Shown here: in pieces, positions 1-9,794 of the stretch
Layout: each line of letters opens with the position of its first letter
Position numbering within the stretch: position 1 is the stretch's first letter
Assembly (NCBI RefSeq): GCF_004346205.1
Contig: NZ_SMAM01000002.1
Span: forward strand, 248,001-312,000
Reading direction: 5' to 3'
Origin: Bibersteinia trehalosi
GTDB lineage: Bacteria; Pseudomonadota; Gammaproteobacteria; Enterobacterales; Pasteurellaceae
Length of the DNA: 64,000 bases
Notes under the pieces: model-generated
Seen by the model: only the letters and a program-made list of their open reading frames with translations
The model's database searches: none
Told to the model about the DNA's origin: nothing
Position numbers and translations under genes: made by a program

Positions 1-267
1 ATCCATTGATGAACGACCAACGCGAGTGCAACTGCCATAACAGCAAACTACATCACCAATCGAAACGGGAGTGAGAAAAACCATTTTATCAACACATACT
101 GTCACGACTCGCCCTTTCGCTATTTCTTTAGCGAGAATAGCGCCTCCTAAGTCCATTTGTGACATCAACCAGCCACCAAAAATATCGCCATTGGCGTTGG
201 TATCTGCAGGCATTGCTAAGGTTCTCAATACTAGGCTACCGTGTGGTCTTTCGTTAGATTCTGTCAT
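1..267 (-). CDS. yciA: acyl-CoA thioesterase YciA (5' part only; runs off the window)
   Basis: Hotdog-fold thioesterase that hydrolyses acyl-CoA esters in the cytoplasm. The 89 N-terminal residues are present; the rest lies beyond base 1. They contain the family hallmark [19 protein letters not shown] near residues 24-42, where the Asp is the expected catalytic residue, followed by a [11 protein letters not shown] strand and a VGRSSMD segment, all very like H. influenzae YciA. The ATG at 267 overlaps the 3' end of yciB by 14 bases, so the two are translationally coupled in the order yciC-yciB-yciA, the same order as in E. coli. Identification is secure although incomplete. Confidence 0.93.
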   Translation of the reverse strand, partial: MTESNERPHGSLVLRTLAMPADTNANGDIFGGWLMSQMDLGGAILAKEIAKGRVVTVCVDKMVFLTPVSIGDVVCCYGSCTRVGRSSMD

Positions 268-817
268 TACTTTCTTCCTTATTTTGTTCTAGTTGTTTCA
301 AATGTGGGTAGAGAAAAATCCCTGTTGCAACGACGGCAAGTAAGCTCAGCCCAGTTAGGCCAAACACTTTAAAACTTGCCCATGCATCATCTGAGAAAAA
401 TTCGCTGATTACAATATTTAGCCCCGCACACAGAATAAAAAAGCTAGCCCAGCCAAGATTGAGTTTTTTCCATATGGCTAGAGGCAGTTTTAACTCTTTA
501 CCGAGGAGCATCTGTACTAATGGCTTGTTAAAACCAAACTGGCTAATTAATAAAATTGAGGCAAAGATTAAATTGACAATCGTCACCTTCCATTTCAAGA
601 AGGCAAGATCATTAAAATAAGCTGTCAGCAGGCCAAAGAAAACAACGGCAATTCCCATGATCCATTGGTTTTTTTCTATTTTCTTATATAGCACTTTAAG
701 TAAAATCAGCTGAATAAGCGTCGCAATAACAAGAACAAGAGCTGCCTCTTGCACGCCATGGCTTTTATAAACGATAAACCACAAAATCAGTGGAATAAAA
801 TCAAGTAGTTGTTTCAT
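254..817 (-). CDS. yciB: inner membrane protein YciB (IspZ, septation protein A family)
   Basis: A 187-residue polytopic inner membrane protein with about five to six hydrophobic segments, beginning [18 protein letters not shown], which is the typical family N-terminus (short amphipathic start, then F-x-P-L-I-x-F). Family members influence cell envelope synthesis and septation; the exact biochemical role is not settled. The length matches the usual 176-190 residues. It lies 7 bases after yciC and overlaps yciA, so it is the middle gene of a three-gene operon. Confidence 0.92.
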   Translation of the reverse strand: MKQLLDFIPLILWFIVYKSHGVQEAALVLVIATLIQLILLKVLYKKIEKNQWIMGIAVVFFGLLTAYFNDLAFLKWKVTIVNLIFASILLISQFGFNKPLVQMLLGKELKLPLAIWKKLNLGWASFFILCAGLNIVISEFFSDDAWASFKVFGLTGLSLLAVVATGIFLYPHLKQLEQNKEESNDRI

Positions 818-824
818 TTTTCCT

Positions 825-1565
825 CTATTGGCGATAACTTTGATAAAAACGGAAACTAAAAATTACCATCACTAAATTCACAAAGGCATTCAATGCTTGA
901 GCGAGAATTACGCCAAATGTACCAAATGCACTAAATGCCCCCACTACAGAGCTCAATGCAGTAGGAATAAAATAGATAATGGCAGTAAACATAATTAATG
1001 GCAACATACGTCCATAACTGAGTCCCCAAGTAAATTTTAACGTTGCCCCCAAGGTTTTTCTTGGTTCTTCAATTAAATATGCATAAATCACCAAATTTAA
1101 TTTAATGAATACAAATAATCCCATTAACATGACAGGCATTGCAAGTAAAGGCGCGCTATCGCCAAGTGTAGGAAACAACGCAAAAGCAAGCCCTAAAGAG
1201 ATTGGAAAGACTTGTACTACAGTTAATAAAATGGCTTGCAGAAATAAACTAAAAGCGCTAGCTGCATTATGCAGAAAGGTTCGATAATCACCGTTATTAA
1301 TTGATTTAATATTTAAGATCAGTAATACATTTACAAAAACAATAACGAGCATGGAAAGCATTGAAGGTATCAACAGATCAATAGCTCTCATCTGTTCATG
1401 AATAGCGCTTCCTTCAGCCGCCTCTAAGAATGTAGAACGAGGAATAATTAAGCTAATTCCAATTTGTAACGCGGCTAATAGCACAACAGCAGATAAAGTA
1501 AATTGTGCCCGGTTACGAACGAAATTCCAAGTATCTTGGAATAGAGATTGAAAATTAATCGGCAT
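825..1565 (-). CDS. yciC: YciC/UPF0259 family inner membrane protein
   Basis: A 246-residue membrane protein with about six hydrophobic segments. I take the ATG at 1565 ([19 protein letters not shown]), which has a GAGAA ribosome site just upstream and matches the usual UPF0259 start; the frame is open up to 1610. The family is broadly conserved but has no proven reaction. It is the promoter-proximal gene of yciC-yciB-yciA and is divergent from yfbV, with roughly 120 bases between the two chosen starts. Confidence 0.85.
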   Translation of the reverse strand: MPINFQSLFQDTWNFVRNRAQFTLSAVVLLAALQIGISLIIPRSTFLEAAEGSAIHEQMRAIDLLIPSMLSMLVIVFVNVLLILNIKSINNGDYRTFLHNAASAFSLFLQAILLTVVQVFPISLGLAFALFPTLGDSAPLLAMPVMLMGLFVFIKLNLVIYAYLIEEPRKTLGATLKFTWGLSYGRMLPLIMFTAIIYFIPTALSSVVGAFSAFGTFGVILAQALNAFVNLVMVIFSFRFYQSYRQ

Positions 1566-1685
1566 TGAAATTCTCAACGGGTTTGTTAAAAATGTTGCGA
1601 AGTATAGCAACTGTTAGTGGTGATTTCTATTGTAGATTTCTACGACTTCGTTACAATACGCCATCATTTTGACGGAATCGCACTT

Positions 1686-2123
1686 ATGCTAACAACCATT
1701 CAAGCGGGGCAACGTTATATGAATACGTTTCCCAATCAGAAAAAACTTAATCTGTTTATGCCTGATTATCGTCTAATCCGCCTAGTTAAATTTGCCGGAA
1801 AAGCAATGCCTGCGTTTGCTTGTTTTGCCATTTGTTGGCAATATTTTTTCCCGGATCCAGAGCAATCTACTTTCGCTAGCGCCTTCTTAACAGCGTTATT
1901 TGCATTAAGTATTCCATTTCAAGGTTTATATTGGCTGGGAAAACGGGCAAAATCCCCACTGCCGTTACCATTGCTAGAATGGTATGAAACGTTACGGCAA
2001 AAATTAAATAGTGAAATCAAACAGCAAATTGCTGATCAAACTATGCCCAGCTACCAAGATTTTGCTAACTTACTCAATCTTGCAGAACAAACTTGGGGCG
2101 ATAACTATTTTGATGAATTGTAA
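1686..2123 (+). CDS. yfbV: YfbV/UPF0208 family membrane protein
   Basis: A 145-residue protein with two hydrophobic segments (about residues 30-50 and 57-77) and the strongly conserved stretch ALFALSIPFQGLYWLGKRA, diagnostic of YfbV (UPF0208). The frame is open from 1617, but the ATG at 1686 (MLTTIQAGQRYMNTFP) gives the N-terminus and length seen in relatives. No enzymatic role is known; in enterobacteria it lies next to the acetate kinase region, which is not the case here. It ends at a bidirectional terminator shared with lptD. Confidence 0.86.
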   Translation: MLTTIQAGQRYMNTFPNQKKLNLFMPDYRLIRLVKFAGKAMPAFACFAICWQYFFPDPEQSTFASAFLTALFALSIPFQGLYWLGKRAKSPLPLPLLEWYETLRQKLNSEIKQQIADQTMPSYQDFANLLNLAEQTWGDNYFDEL

Positions 2124-2141
2124 AAAAATAGCGTAAAACTG

Positions 2142-2150
2142 ACCGCTTGT
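2142..2150 (-). repeat. Apl-type DNA uptake signal core (example of 19 copies)
   Basis: Exact ACCGCTTGT (complement ACAAGCGGT) between yfbV and its terminator. The 19 exact copies begin at 2142, 4752, 7280, 12965, 13579, 17130, 17236, 19135, 22564, 23068, 30512, 36226, 41749, 43783, 50050, 55315, 57948, 60934 and 63068. A random 9-mer counted on both strands would be expected less than once in 64 kb. Some lie in genes, others between genes or in terminator stems. Confidence 0.9.
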
Positions 2151-2183
2151 GAGAACTGGTTCCCATTACTTTGGGTCATAGAG

Positions 2184-2220
2184 AAAAACGTGCCATTCAT
2201 GTTATGAATGACACGTTTTT
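2184..2220. terminator. bidirectional terminator between yfbV and lptD
   Basis: Near-perfect hairpin: the AAAAACGTG arm pairs with CACGTTTTT, and the stem continues through CATTCAT/ATGAATG with one G.T position. A-tract and T-tract flank it on the two sides, so it can stop both converging genes. It lies immediately before the lptD stop codon. Confidence 0.88.
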
Positions 2221-2221
2221 A

Positions 2222-4558
2222 TTAATTAATATTAAATGCCTGTGTATAAGGAATCATACCTCGTTTTAGCATTCTCGGCACACCACTACTATAATTACCG
2301 CCAAAGCGTAACTCAAAGTTCACACCAAAGCGATTATCATAATAGAAATCGTTGATGGTATCGCTTCGACCGGTTGGGGTCGCAGTCAAACGGCGCGCAG
2401 CATATAAATTTGCACTCCAACAACAAGTGTTATAAGTCAGAGATAGCTGGCTTTCCACCGGTTTTTTCAAGGCAATATCGTGATAATGGCTCACCATCAT
2501 GGAAACTTTATCAGTTAATTCCCAGCCAACAACACCACCAAGTTGTTTAATATCTTGATCATAACGATTTGTACTTAGGTTTTGGTTGATATAATTTTTA
2601 CTCGCAAAACGGTAATTTAACTGAATTAAGTTATTTTCTTTTGGCTTAAATTGTAACGACATATTTGCCAATGAGCTTTCATTTAAACGCGTATCATATT
2701 GGTAACTACCGTGCCAATTCCATTTTGGATGGAACTTCCAGTTCGCTTCCAACGACCAAGAGGATGAACGCTTAGCTGTACTATTTTCACTAATGTCATC
2801 AATTTTCGATGGATTAAAATAGTAAATCTGTCCCGCACTAAAGTTAAATACCTCAGCACCGGTTTTATCACTGAAAAAGCGTGTTGTTGCGCCAACGGTA
2901 GTTTGATTTGCCGAGGCAATACGATCTAAACCACTATAGCGACGATCATTAAACAACGAATAATAATCTTGTTGCAATAAAGCAGAATCATAGCCTAATC
3001 CTAAATGATCTTGACGTTTAGAACCTATATTTTGCTGATCTTTATAGGGACGATATAAATATTGCACTCGCGGTTCTAATATTTGCGTAAAGCCATTAAA
3101 AATCTGCTTCTCTGCCTCTAAGGTCGTTTTAAAATCAACCTTCACTTGAGGTAGCACGCGACTCACCCGACGTTCAACTTGCTCGGCATTATCCCCCTCA
3201 CCACTTTTTTGCCAATAATGGGTGGCATACAATTTGGTTTCCAAATTAATACTGCCATAACGATTAGCAAACGGAAAATTCAACATTGGCTCGGCATGCA
3301 AACGCCATGCAGTTGGCATCTCTTTGCTATCATTTGCAAAATGTGAAAGTTGGCTAAAGAAGCGGAAATCACCGTGTTTGACCAAATCATTCTGATAATA
3401 GTTAAATTCAATCTGCGGAAAAACACGATACGGCTTCACACCAGACTCATCAAACGTCTGGAATTTTTTAGCCGCAATCGACACATTATAATTTGGCTGA
3501 TAATAACCTAATTTAAAATTCTGTGTCGCATAACCATCTGTACTATTACCATATTCAGAATCGAAATCTGAAAAATAACGTCGATCACTTACCCGTGTAT
3601 AATCGGCTGAAAAACGCCAGTTACTTAAGAAATTAATTTTATGCTGCCAAAAAAGTAAATGCCGTGAACGGCCTTTATCCGTCCACTCATCTAAGCGATC
3701 TTTATTCATATATTCAGCAGCAACTTTACCCTCACCCAAAACGGTTAAGTAGCGAAATTCAGGACTCACTTGCCAACCGCGCTTACTATAGTAAGTCGGA
3801 GTAAAGGTGGCATCCATATTTGGCGCAATATTCCAATAAATAGGCTGCCCATAAGAATATCCATCGCGACTTGAATGCCCAACATTGGTAGGTAAAAGCA
3901 GACCTGAGCGGCGACGATCACCGATAGGAAATTGCAAATATGGCGAATAGAAAACCGGCACATCCAGCACTCGGAATTTAGCGTGCCAAAGTTCAGCATA
4001 CTCTTCCTTCACATGTTGTACCATCTCTTTTGCTTCGAGTGACCAAGCGTTATCATCTGGCAAGCAGGCAGTATAAGTTGCATTTTTCAGCACTCGCGTT
4101 TCTTCACTTACAGAAACACTTTGTGCATGACCTCGTCCTTGTCTGCCAACTAACTGGTATTCCGCGTGACTTAAATCTGCATTCTTGGAGGTTAAATCAA
4201 AACTTGCATCTTGCCCTTTTGCATTGATAAGATTATCTCGGTAATCAAAATTACCTCGCAAATATGCCATTCGCGCCATTTCACCATGCTGTTCTACGCG
4301 TACCTCATCAGCAAAAATACTGCGATTCCCTTGCTGAATACTCACTTCTCCACTATAAGTTGCATCATGAGGTTGGTTAATCACCGCCCGATCCGCTTCA
4401 ATATAGATTGGCATTTGGGTTTGCTCACCCTGCACCACTTCACCACTAAAATGTGGCACGCCAATTAAACATTGGCTGCGTAAATCAGCTGCTGCCTGGC
4501 TACTATAACAAGCCGCTGCAACAGCGATAGAAAGCAAACTATATGGGTATCTTTTCAT
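2222..4558 (-). CDS. lptD: LPS assembly outer membrane protein LptD
   Basis: Outer membrane beta-barrel that, with LptE, inserts LPS into the outer leaflet. The chosen start (4558) follows GGAAAGAAGA and gives a Sec signal peptide ending in the AAA-D region; an ATG four codons upstream (4570) is also open. An OstA/LptA-like beta-jellyroll (about residues 50-170) precedes a large barrel domain. All four cysteines used for the two disulfides of E. coli LptD have counterparts: one just after the signal peptide (SQC), one in ACLPDDNAW, and the adjacent pair in NTCCW near the C-terminus. Length (778) matches the family. A hemN terminator sits about 20 bases upstream of the start. Confidence 0.96.
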   Translation of the reverse strand: MKRYPYSLLSIAVAAACYSSQAAADLRSQCLIGVPHFSGEVVQGEQTQMPIYIEADRAVINQPHDATYSGEVSIQQGNRSIFADEVRVEQHGEMARMAYLRGNFDYRDNLINAKGQDASFDLTSKNADLSHAEYQLVGRQGRGHAQSVSVSEETRVLKNATYTACLPDDNAWSLEAKEMVQHVKEEYAELWHAKFRVLDVPVFYSPYLQFPIGDRRRSGLLLPTNVGHSSRDGYSYGQPIYWNIAPNMDATFTPTYYSKRGWQVSPEFRYLTVLGEGKVAAEYMNKDRLDEWTDKGRSRHLLFWQHKINFLSNWRFSADYTRVSDRRYFSDFDSEYGNSTDGYATQNFKLGYYQPNYNVSIAAKKFQTFDESGVKPYRVFPQIEFNYYQNDLVKHGDFRFFSQLSHFANDSKEMPTAWRLHAEPMLNFPFANRYGSINLETKLYATHYWQKSGEGDNAEQVERRVSRVLPQVKVDFKTTLEAEKQIFNGFTQILEPRVQYLYRPYKDQQNIGSKRQDHLGLGYDSALLQQDYYSLFNDRRYSGLDRIASANQTTVGATTRFFSDKTGAEVFNFSAGQIYYFNPSKIDDISENSTAKRSSSWSLEANWKFHPKWNWHGSYQYDTRLNESSLANMSLQFKPKENNLIQLNYRFASKNYINQNLSTNRYDQDIKQLGGVVGWELTDKVSMMVSHYHDIALKKPVESQLSLTYNTCCWSANLYAARRLTATPTGRSDTINDFYYDNRFGVNFELRFGGNYSSGVPRMLKRGMIPYTQAFNIN

Positions 4559-4577
4559 TCTTCTTTCCATTTTGCAG

Positions 4578-4598
4578 AAAAACGCTCAAAATTGAGCG
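4578..4598 (-). terminator. rho-independent terminator of hemN, directly before lptD
   Basis: Read on the minus strand: CGCTCAA, a 2-base loop, TTGAGCG, then five T. It lies 12 bases downstream of the hemN stop codon, and its T-tract ends about 20 bases upstream of the lptD start. Confidence 0.8.
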
Positions 4599-4609
4599 CT
4601 TGTTTTGCG

Positions 4610-5977
4610 TTAAATAATTCGAGAAAACTGCTGCCTTTTCGCTTGTTGTCTTGAATAAATATCAAAACACATACAGATATTGCGAATAAGCAAACGCCCA
4701 CGAGGAGAAACGACAATACCATTATCATTGATATCTAATAAACCATCTTTTACAAGCGGTTGAAGTAAAGCCAAATCCTCAGCAAAATAGTGTTTAAATT
4801 CGATTGAATACTGTTTTTCAACCAGCGCATAATCTAATTTGAAATTACAAATTAAGCCTTTAATTACATCACGGCGAATACAATCGTCTTTCGTCAGCAT
4901 CAAGCCTTTATGTAGCGCAATGCCCCGCATTTCCACTTCAGTATAGTACTGTTTCAACTCTTTGTGGTTTTGCGCATAGCTATCGCCAAGAATACTGATT
5001 GCAGACACCCCCATACCAAGTAAATCGGCATCTTCTTGGGTAGTATAACCTTGGAAATTGCGGTGCAGCTCACCTTTTGCTTGTGCAATAGCTAATTCAT
5101 CATCAGGTTTGGCAAAGTGATCCATACCAATAAATTGGTAACCTGAATTTCCCAGCTTTTCGATCGTCTGCTGTAGAATATCAAGTTTAGTCGAAGGTGC
5201 TGGCAGCATCTCATCTTTAATTTTGATCTGTGCGGCAAAACGGCTTGGTAAGTGGGCATAGTTAAATACACTCATGCGATCAGGATTAAGCTCCACCACT
5301 TTCTCCAAAGTAAACATAAAACTATCAACCGTCTGTTTTGGTAAGCCGTAAATTAAATCAATATTCGTCGAATCAAAACCTAACTCTTTCGCCCGTTTCA
5401 TTAAAGCGAAAATAAACTCTTCATCTTGTTCACGGTTTACTAATTTCTGCACCTCTTTATTGAAATCCTGTATCCCCATACTGATACGGTTAAAGCCGAT
5501 TTTGCGTAAGTGATCCAGCATATCTAGTTCAATTTCCCGCGGATCCATTTCAATACTAATTTCAGCATCATCACGCACATTAAAATGCGTTTTCAGCATT
5601 GTCATTAAACGCTCAGATTGGGCTTCGTCTAAATAGGTCGGCGTACCGCCCCCCCAGTGAATTTGACTTACTTGGCGATTTTTGAATAACGCAGAGCGAT
5701 AGATGATCTCTTTTTCCAAATAATCGAGATAAATATCTACTTTATGCTGATGACGGGTAATAATTTTATTACATGCGCAGAAATAACAAAGCTTATGGCA
5801 AAATGGAATATGCACATAAAGCGAAAGCGGCTTATCTGGATAACGAGCTGCTGCCGCTTTGAAATCATCATCGTTATAAGATTCGTTAAATTCCAACGCT
5901 GTCGGATAAGACGTATAGCGAGGACCTGACTGGTTGTATTTTTGAATGAGATCAATATCCCAGATAATCTCTGACAT
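4610..5977 (-). CDS. hemN: oxygen-independent coproporphyrinogen III oxidase HemN
   Basis: Radical-SAM enzyme that decarboxylates coproporphyrinogen III to protoporphyrinogen IX without oxygen in heme synthesis. The iron-sulfur/SAM motif is complete: Cys60, Cys64, Cys67 (C-x3-C-x2-C) with Cys69 following, in YVHIPFCHKLCYFCACNK. The GGGTP motif (IHWGGGTPTYL) and the HemN C-terminal domain are present; 455 residues is the expected length. It is expressed from the same strand as yihI and the DUF2489-type gene 6 bases upstream, and ends in its own terminator. Confidence 0.97.
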   Translation of the reverse strand: MSEIIWDIDLIQKYNQSGPRYTSYPTALEFNESYNDDDFKAAAARYPDKPLSLYVHIPFCHKLCYFCACNKIITRHQHKVDIYLDYLEKEIIYRSALFKNRQVSQIHWGGGTPTYLDEAQSERLMTMLKTHFNVRDDAEISIEMDPREIELDMLDHLRKIGFNRISMGIQDFNKEVQKLVNREQDEEFIFALMKRAKELGFDSTNIDLIYGLPKQTVDSFMFTLEKVVELNPDRMSVFNYAHLPSRFAAQIKIKDEMLPAPSTKLDILQQTIEKLGNSGYQFIGMDHFAKPDDELAIAQAKGELHRNFQGYTTQEDADLLGMGVSAISILGDSYAQNHKELKQYYTEVEMRGIALHKGLMLTKDDCIRRDVIKGLICNFKLDYALVEKQYSIEFKHYFAEDLALLQPLVKDGLLDINDNGIVVSPRGRLLIRNICMCFDIYSRQQAKRQQFSRII

Positions 5978-5983
5978 TGCTAC

Positions 5984-6445
5984 CTACTTCACTAACTTTT
6001 CATATTCTTGTTTACGTTTGCCATTTTCAGCAAGTAATGTAACTAATTCCGCGTTGATCGACTCTTCAAGTTCAATTTCTTTCGCTTCGCGTTCTAAATC
6101 TAGCTTCATTCGTTCATTACGTTTTAAGTGTTTGCGAGCTTCCAGAATCGGCATATTTTCAACCGTCTGATACAACGCCCACATTGCAGGATACAAACTC
6201 AATTTATGCCCCAACACATCTAACAGTGACTTTAGGCGTAACACACCTTCAGATAAATCACACTGCCCACTTTGCATTGCTTTTGCAATAATTTCCACAC
6301 TTTCACAAATATTCAAGCCTCTAGCATATTGTGCTTGCTGAAAAAATTGCTTCTGCTTTCGCAATTTTGAAAAGAGATAAACGGCATAACCTAGCATCGA
6401 TAGCAAGACTAATACCGCTAAAATTAATAGAAAAAATCGTAACAT
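5984..6445 (-). CDS. membrane-anchored DUF2489-type protein
   Basis: A 153-residue protein with one N-terminal hydrophobic helix (about residues 3-25) followed by a charged, helix-rich cytoplasmic part ending in a Glu/Lys-rich, probably coiled-coil tail. It looks like the DUF2489 family of gammaproteobacteria, which is often found next to yihI and hemN. No function is established. It is 5 bases downstream of yihI and 6 bases upstream of hemN, so the three are very probably one transcript. Confidence 0.65.
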   Translation of the reverse strand: MLRFFLLILAVLVLLSMLGYAVYLFSKLRKQKQFFQQAQYARGLNICESVEIIAKAMQSGQCDLSEGVLRLKSLLDVLGHKLSLYPAMWALYQTVENMPILEARKHLKRNERMKLDLEREAKEIELEESINAELVTLLAENGKRKQEYEKLVK

Positions 6446-6450
6446 ACTAT

Positions 6451-7023
6451 TTAACGGAATTTATTAACATCCATCGTTTCAAACTGGCGTAATAAATCGT
6501 CCTCACTTTCGTCTTCGTCTACAATACCCAGTTGTTCCATCAATTCATGCACTCTGTCTAAACAGTCATCTACAAATTTTTGATCTTCAACAGAAAGTTT
6601 TTTGCCTGCTTCAATATCATCAAGCAACTGATTTAAGCATTCGTTATTTTCTAACTGCGCTAATTCTTGTTCTGGTGCAAGACGCGCTTTTTCTTCCACT
6701 GGTACAGGCTTAATAAATTCATTTTTCTCTGGACGATTGATAAATTCCACCACTAATGGCACTTTTTTCTTACTACCAATGCGGCTATCTTTTATCACCT
6801 TCTCTTCCGTTTTTTTCTGCTCGGCAGGATCAATTGTGCGTGACCCAGAAGGTAAACCTTTATGTTTACGCTTTTTCTTGGCTTCTTTTGCCAACAAATC
6901 TAACTCATAACGTGTCGGTTTACGATTTTTGCTTTTCCCAACTTTCGGCATCACTACAGGTTTATCAGCCTTACGAGTAGGCATAATATCGGTAATACGG
7001 CGAGTTTTCTTTTTTCTGCTCAT
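6451..7023 (-). CDS. yihI: Der GTPase-activating protein YihI
   Basis: A 190-residue protein with a very basic N-terminal half (many Lys/Arg, including GLPSGSR and SRIGSKKKVPL, both family hallmarks) and an acidic, helical C-terminal half (ALNE-like LAQLENNECLNQLLDDIE, then DEDESEDDL). In E. coli YihI stimulates the GTPase activity of Der (EngA) and so modulates 50S ribosome maturation. It is the first gene of a probable yihI-DUF2489-hemN operon. Confidence 0.9.
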   Translation of the reverse strand: MSRKKKTRRITDIMPTRKADKPVVMPKVGKSKNRKPTRYELDLLAKEAKKKRKHKGLPSGSRTIDPAEQKKTEEKVIKDSRIGSKKKVPLVVEFINRPEKNEFIKPVPVEEKARLAPEQELAQLENNECLNQLLDDIEAGKKLSVEDQKFVDDCLDRVHELMEQLGIVDEDESEDDLLRQFETMDVNKFR

Positions 7024-7083
7024 GATTTTCTTTAATTAAACTTATAAAATAGTGCGCGATTGTAACACAACTGCTTGAAATCG

Positions 7084-7102
7084 AAAAAGGTGGATTTCCA
7101 CC
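7084..7102 (-). terminator. terminator of pgeF
   Basis: On the minus strand GGTGG-AAAT-CCACC followed by five T, starting 7 bases past the pgeF stop codon. Confidence 0.75.
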
Positions 7103-7108
7103 CTTCAT

Positions 7109-7849
7109 TTATGCCTGCCGCCAAATTAATGTTGCCATTCTTCCTGTTTGTTGCTCTCTTCGGTAAGAAAAGAAGTTTTCCTTATCCGTATAAGTACAAT
7201 ATTCTCCCCCTGATATATTGCTTATACCAAGCTTACTCAGTCGTTGATTTGCAATTTGGTAAAGATTGCCAAAAAACTTACCGCTTGTTGTGGGATCGGG
7301 AACAAATGCTGCTCGTGCTTGGCTATCCACCGCACAAAATTGTTCAACAACTTCTTCCCCCACTTGGAATGCAGCTTGGCTTATTGCCGGTGCTAACCAA
7401 ACACTAATCTCATTTGCAGGGCATTTAAATTCTGCAACAGTTGTCTCAAGTATCCCATAGCATAACCCCTTCCAACCAGCATGAGCCGCTGCTATTTCTG
7501 TGCCATCTTGACTACAAAAAAGCACGGGCAAACAATCTGCTGTCATCACAAGGCAAACCTGATTTGGTTGATTGGTATAAACAGCATCGGCATTCAGATC
7601 GCTATGCTCAGAAAGCGGCAAACGCACAACGTTAGTACTATGAATTTGATTAAGGTAAATCGGCGCTTGTGGCAACTTAGCAACTTCGTGCAATAATTTA
7701 CGATTTTGCTGCACGGCAAGTGGCTCATCGCCGACATGATTGCCTAAATTTAAACTGTCAAAAGGGACTTGACTTACTCCACCAATACGAGTGGTACTCA
7801 ACGCTTGAATATTATTTGGCACTTGCCAAGTGGGATAGATAAATTTCAT
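7109..7849 (-). CDS. pgeF: laccase-domain protein PgeF/YfiH
   Basis: A 246-residue member of the YfiH (DUF152) family. It has the metal/active-site signatures TADCLPVLF (about residues 104-112) and AAHAGWKGL (about 120-128), with the conserved Cys and His residues intact. Family members have been described as purine nucleoside phosphorylase/adenosine deaminase-like enzymes and as peptidoglycan editing factors that keep L-Ser out of the cell-wall peptide; which applies here cannot be told from sequence. A strong ridA terminator sits 13 bases upstream of its start codon. Confidence 0.9.
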   Translation of the reverse strand: MKFIYPTWQVPNNIQALSTTRIGGVSQVPFDSLNLGNHVGDEPLAVQQNRKLLHEVAKLPQAPIYLNQIHSTNVVRLPLSEHSDLNADAVYTNQPNQVCLVMTADCLPVLFCSQDGTEIAAAHAGWKGLCYGILETTVAEFKCPANEISVWLAPAISQAAFQVGEEVVEQFCAVDSQARAAFVPDPTTSGKFFGNLYQIANQRLSKLGISNISGGEYCTYTDKENFFSYRREQQTGRMATLIWRQA

Positions 7850-7861
7850 TGTAAATCCTAG

Positions 7862-7884
7862 AAAAAAGGCACGCAGCGCGTGCC
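7862..7884 (-). terminator. terminator of ridA
   Basis: On the minus strand GGCACGC-GCT-GCGTGCC followed by six T. It is a perfect 7-bp, GC-rich stem, lying 8 bases after the ridA stop and 13 bases before the pgeF start. Confidence 0.9.
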
Positions 7885-7891
7885 GAAATTA

Positions 7892-8281
7892 TCATTTTCT
7901 TACTGCAATTGCTTCAATTTCAATGCCAACATCTTTGGGCAAACGCGCGACTTCTACGCAAGAACGTGCAGGAAAATTTGGATGATTATTTTCACGGAAA
8001 AAGGCTTCATATTCCGCATTTACCGCAGCAAAGTCATTTAAATCTTTCACAAACACGGTTGTTTTAACAATATCCGCCACAGCCAATCCTGCTTGTTCAA
8101 TTATTGCTTTGATATTTTCTAGAGATTGACGTGCTTGCTTAACAATATCACTAGGCACTTCACCTGTTTGAGGATTAACAGGGATCTGCCCAGACGTTAA
8201 AACTAAGTTGCCTAAATCAACTGCTTGGACATAAGGGCCAATCGCTTTTGGTGCATTTTCGGTATGAATAATTTTTGTCAT
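7892..8281 (-). CDS. ridA: 2-iminobutanoate/2-iminopropanoate deaminase RidA
   Basis: A 129-residue YjgF/YER057c/UK114 family enzyme that hydrolyses reactive enamine/imine intermediates released by PLP enzymes such as threonine dehydratase. The substrate-binding Arg lies in the conserved PARSCVEVARLPKD segment (about residues 103-116), and the family pattern GPYVQAV, SGQIPVNPQTGE is clear. It is a typical complete family member and is divergent from ndpA. Confidence 0.95.
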   Translation of the reverse strand: MTKIIHTENAPKAIGPYVQAVDLGNLVLTSGQIPVNPQTGEVPSDIVKQARQSLENIKAIIEQAGLAVADIVKTTVFVKDLNDFAAVNAEYEAFFRENNHPNFPARSCVEVARLPKDVGIEIEAIAVRK

Positions 8282-8349
8282 GTGTATTTCCTTTAAAAGT
8301 GTAATTAATTCGTGCAGTTTGAAAGGTTTTTCCAGATTTGTAAATAGCT

Positions 8350-8355
8350 TATAAT
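8350..8355 (+). promoter_or_regulatory. perfect -10 hexamer for ndpA
   Basis: TATAAT located 45 bases upstream of the ndpA ATG in the ridA-ndpA divergent spacer. The -35 region is a weak T-rich match only. Confidence 0.5.
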
Positions 8356-8400
8356 ACTTTGCAAAATTTTCTCTCTTTTAACCCGCTTGCAAGGATCTCT

Positions 8401-9405
8401 ATGAGTATTACTGTTACCGAAATTGTCCTACATCAACTTCAGCAAAATGCTGAGAGCGAAACGCCTCAACTAGATACCGTGCTTCGTAATGAACTACTGG
8501 CAATTAGTCCTGAAGTTGAACAAATGATGCTACAACTACATCAAGCCTATCAAGGTAAAGCGAAAGCCTATGGTGTATTTAAAGACGAATCTATTTTTGC
8601 CCAGCAGTTAAATCGCTTATTAGAAGGTGAACATGACTTTCTACCATTTAGCCATAGTAGTGCCAAAATGCTTGCGAGCGAATTGGCAAAATATTCCTTT
8701 GCATCAGGCGGTACTTTTATTTTATGCCGTTATACCTTCCTTGCGACCGAATATCTCTTCATCGCTCTGTTAGATAGCCGCGCCTCGATGCTGGTCGATG
8801 AACAATTAGATGTAAAACGTACCGAATATCTTGAAATTGCACAATATGACATTGCTTGCCGTATCAATTTGACAGAATTAAAACTAAATGCACAATCGAA
8901 TCGCTATCTGACCTTTATTAAAGGACGTGTTGGGCGCAAAGTGGCTGACTTCTTTATGGACTTTCTCTCTGCGGAAGAAGGACTAAATCCACAAGTACAA
9001 AACCAAACATTACTACAAGCCGTGCATGACTACTGCGAACAAGGCGAATTAGATGGCAATCAAACTCAAGCTGTAAAAAAACAGGTATTCGACTACTGCA
9101 AAGGGCAAATGAACAGCGGTGAAGAAATCGCGTTGCAAGAGCTGTCGGCCAACCTACCAAACTTAAATGAACAAGATTTTGCTACTTTTACACAAAATCA
9201 GGCGTACGATTTAGAAGAAAGTATTCCACCTGTGCGCAATGCATTAAAAACGCTCACAAAATATTCTGGTTCAGGTAAAGGGGTAACCATTAGTTTTGAT
9301 GCCGAATTATTAAGCCAACGCATTATTTGGGACGAACTAAACGACACTCTCACAATCAAAGGCTTACCTGCCAACTTGCGTGATCAGTTGCAACGCAACA
9401 AGTAG
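8401..9405 (+). CDS. ndpA: nucleoid-associated protein NdpA/YejK
   Basis: A 334-residue protein of the 37-kDa nucleoid-associated family (E. coli YejK is of almost identical length). The start at 8401 ([13 protein letters not shown]) follows AAGGATCT; the frame is open 14 codons further upstream without a better ribosome site. Conserved blocks such as the FLSF-like [10 protein letters not shown] and [12 protein letters not shown] fit the family. Members associate with the nucleoid and bind topoisomerases; the precise function is unclear. bamE follows on the same strand 41 bases later. Confidence 0.9.
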   Translation: MSITVTEIVLHQLQQNAESETPQLDTVLRNELLAISPEVEQMMLQLHQAYQGKAKAYGVFKDESIFAQQLNRLLEGEHDFLPFSHSSAKMLASELAKYSFASGGTFILCRYTFLATEYLFIALLDSRASMLVDEQLDVKRTEYLEIAQYDIACRINLTELKLNAQSNRYLTFIKGRVGRKVADFFMDFLSAEEGLNPQVQNQTLLQAVHDYCEQGELDGNQTQAVKKQVFDYCKGQMNSGEEIALQELSANLPNLNEQDFATFTQNQAYDLEESIPPVRNALKTLTKYSGSGKGVTISFDAELLSQRIIWDELNDTLTIKGLPANLRDQLQRNK

Positions 9406-9446
9406 CAAGGTATTATTTCAACAATTTTTTGATAAAAGGTATGATT

Positions 9447-9779
9447 ATGAAAATGAAGTCTCTCATTGCGGTGATTTTACTTGCGCTTGGCGTAAGTGCT
9501 TGTTCTACAGTAAAAAAAGTTGTGTATCGTATTGATGTACCACAAGGTAACTATTTAGAACAAGAGAATATCGATCAATTAAAAGTGGGTATGAATAAAG
9601 AGCAAGTCCATTACCTACTTGGCAGTCCGGTATTAAAAGACTATTTTGCGCAAGATCGCTGGGATTATGTCTTCATCAAAAGAAAAGGGCACGAAGAACC
9701 TATCCAGCGTACCTTATTCGTTTATTTCAATGAAAAAGGTTTAGTCAGTGATATCCAGCTTGATAAGCCTCTAAACTAA
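9447..9779 (+). CDS. bamE: outer membrane assembly lipoprotein BamE
   Basis: A 110-residue SmpA/OmlA lipoprotein, a component of the BamABCDE machine that folds outer membrane proteins. The start at 9447 has AAAGGT at good spacing and yields a short signal peptide with lipobox LGVSAC; two other ATG codons lie just upstream. The mature part holds the BamE core: QLKVGMNKEQVHYLLGSP, then DRWDYVF and a final beta-strand LFVYFNEKGLV. It is followed by a strong terminator. Confidence 0.95.
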   Translation: MKMKSLIAVILLALGVSACSTVKKVVYRIDVPQGNYLEQENIDQLKVGMNKEQVHYLLGSPVLKDYFAQDRWDYVFIKRKGHEEPIQRTLFVYFNEKGLVSDIQLDKPLN

Positions 9780-9794
9780 CAACACTAAAGTAAG

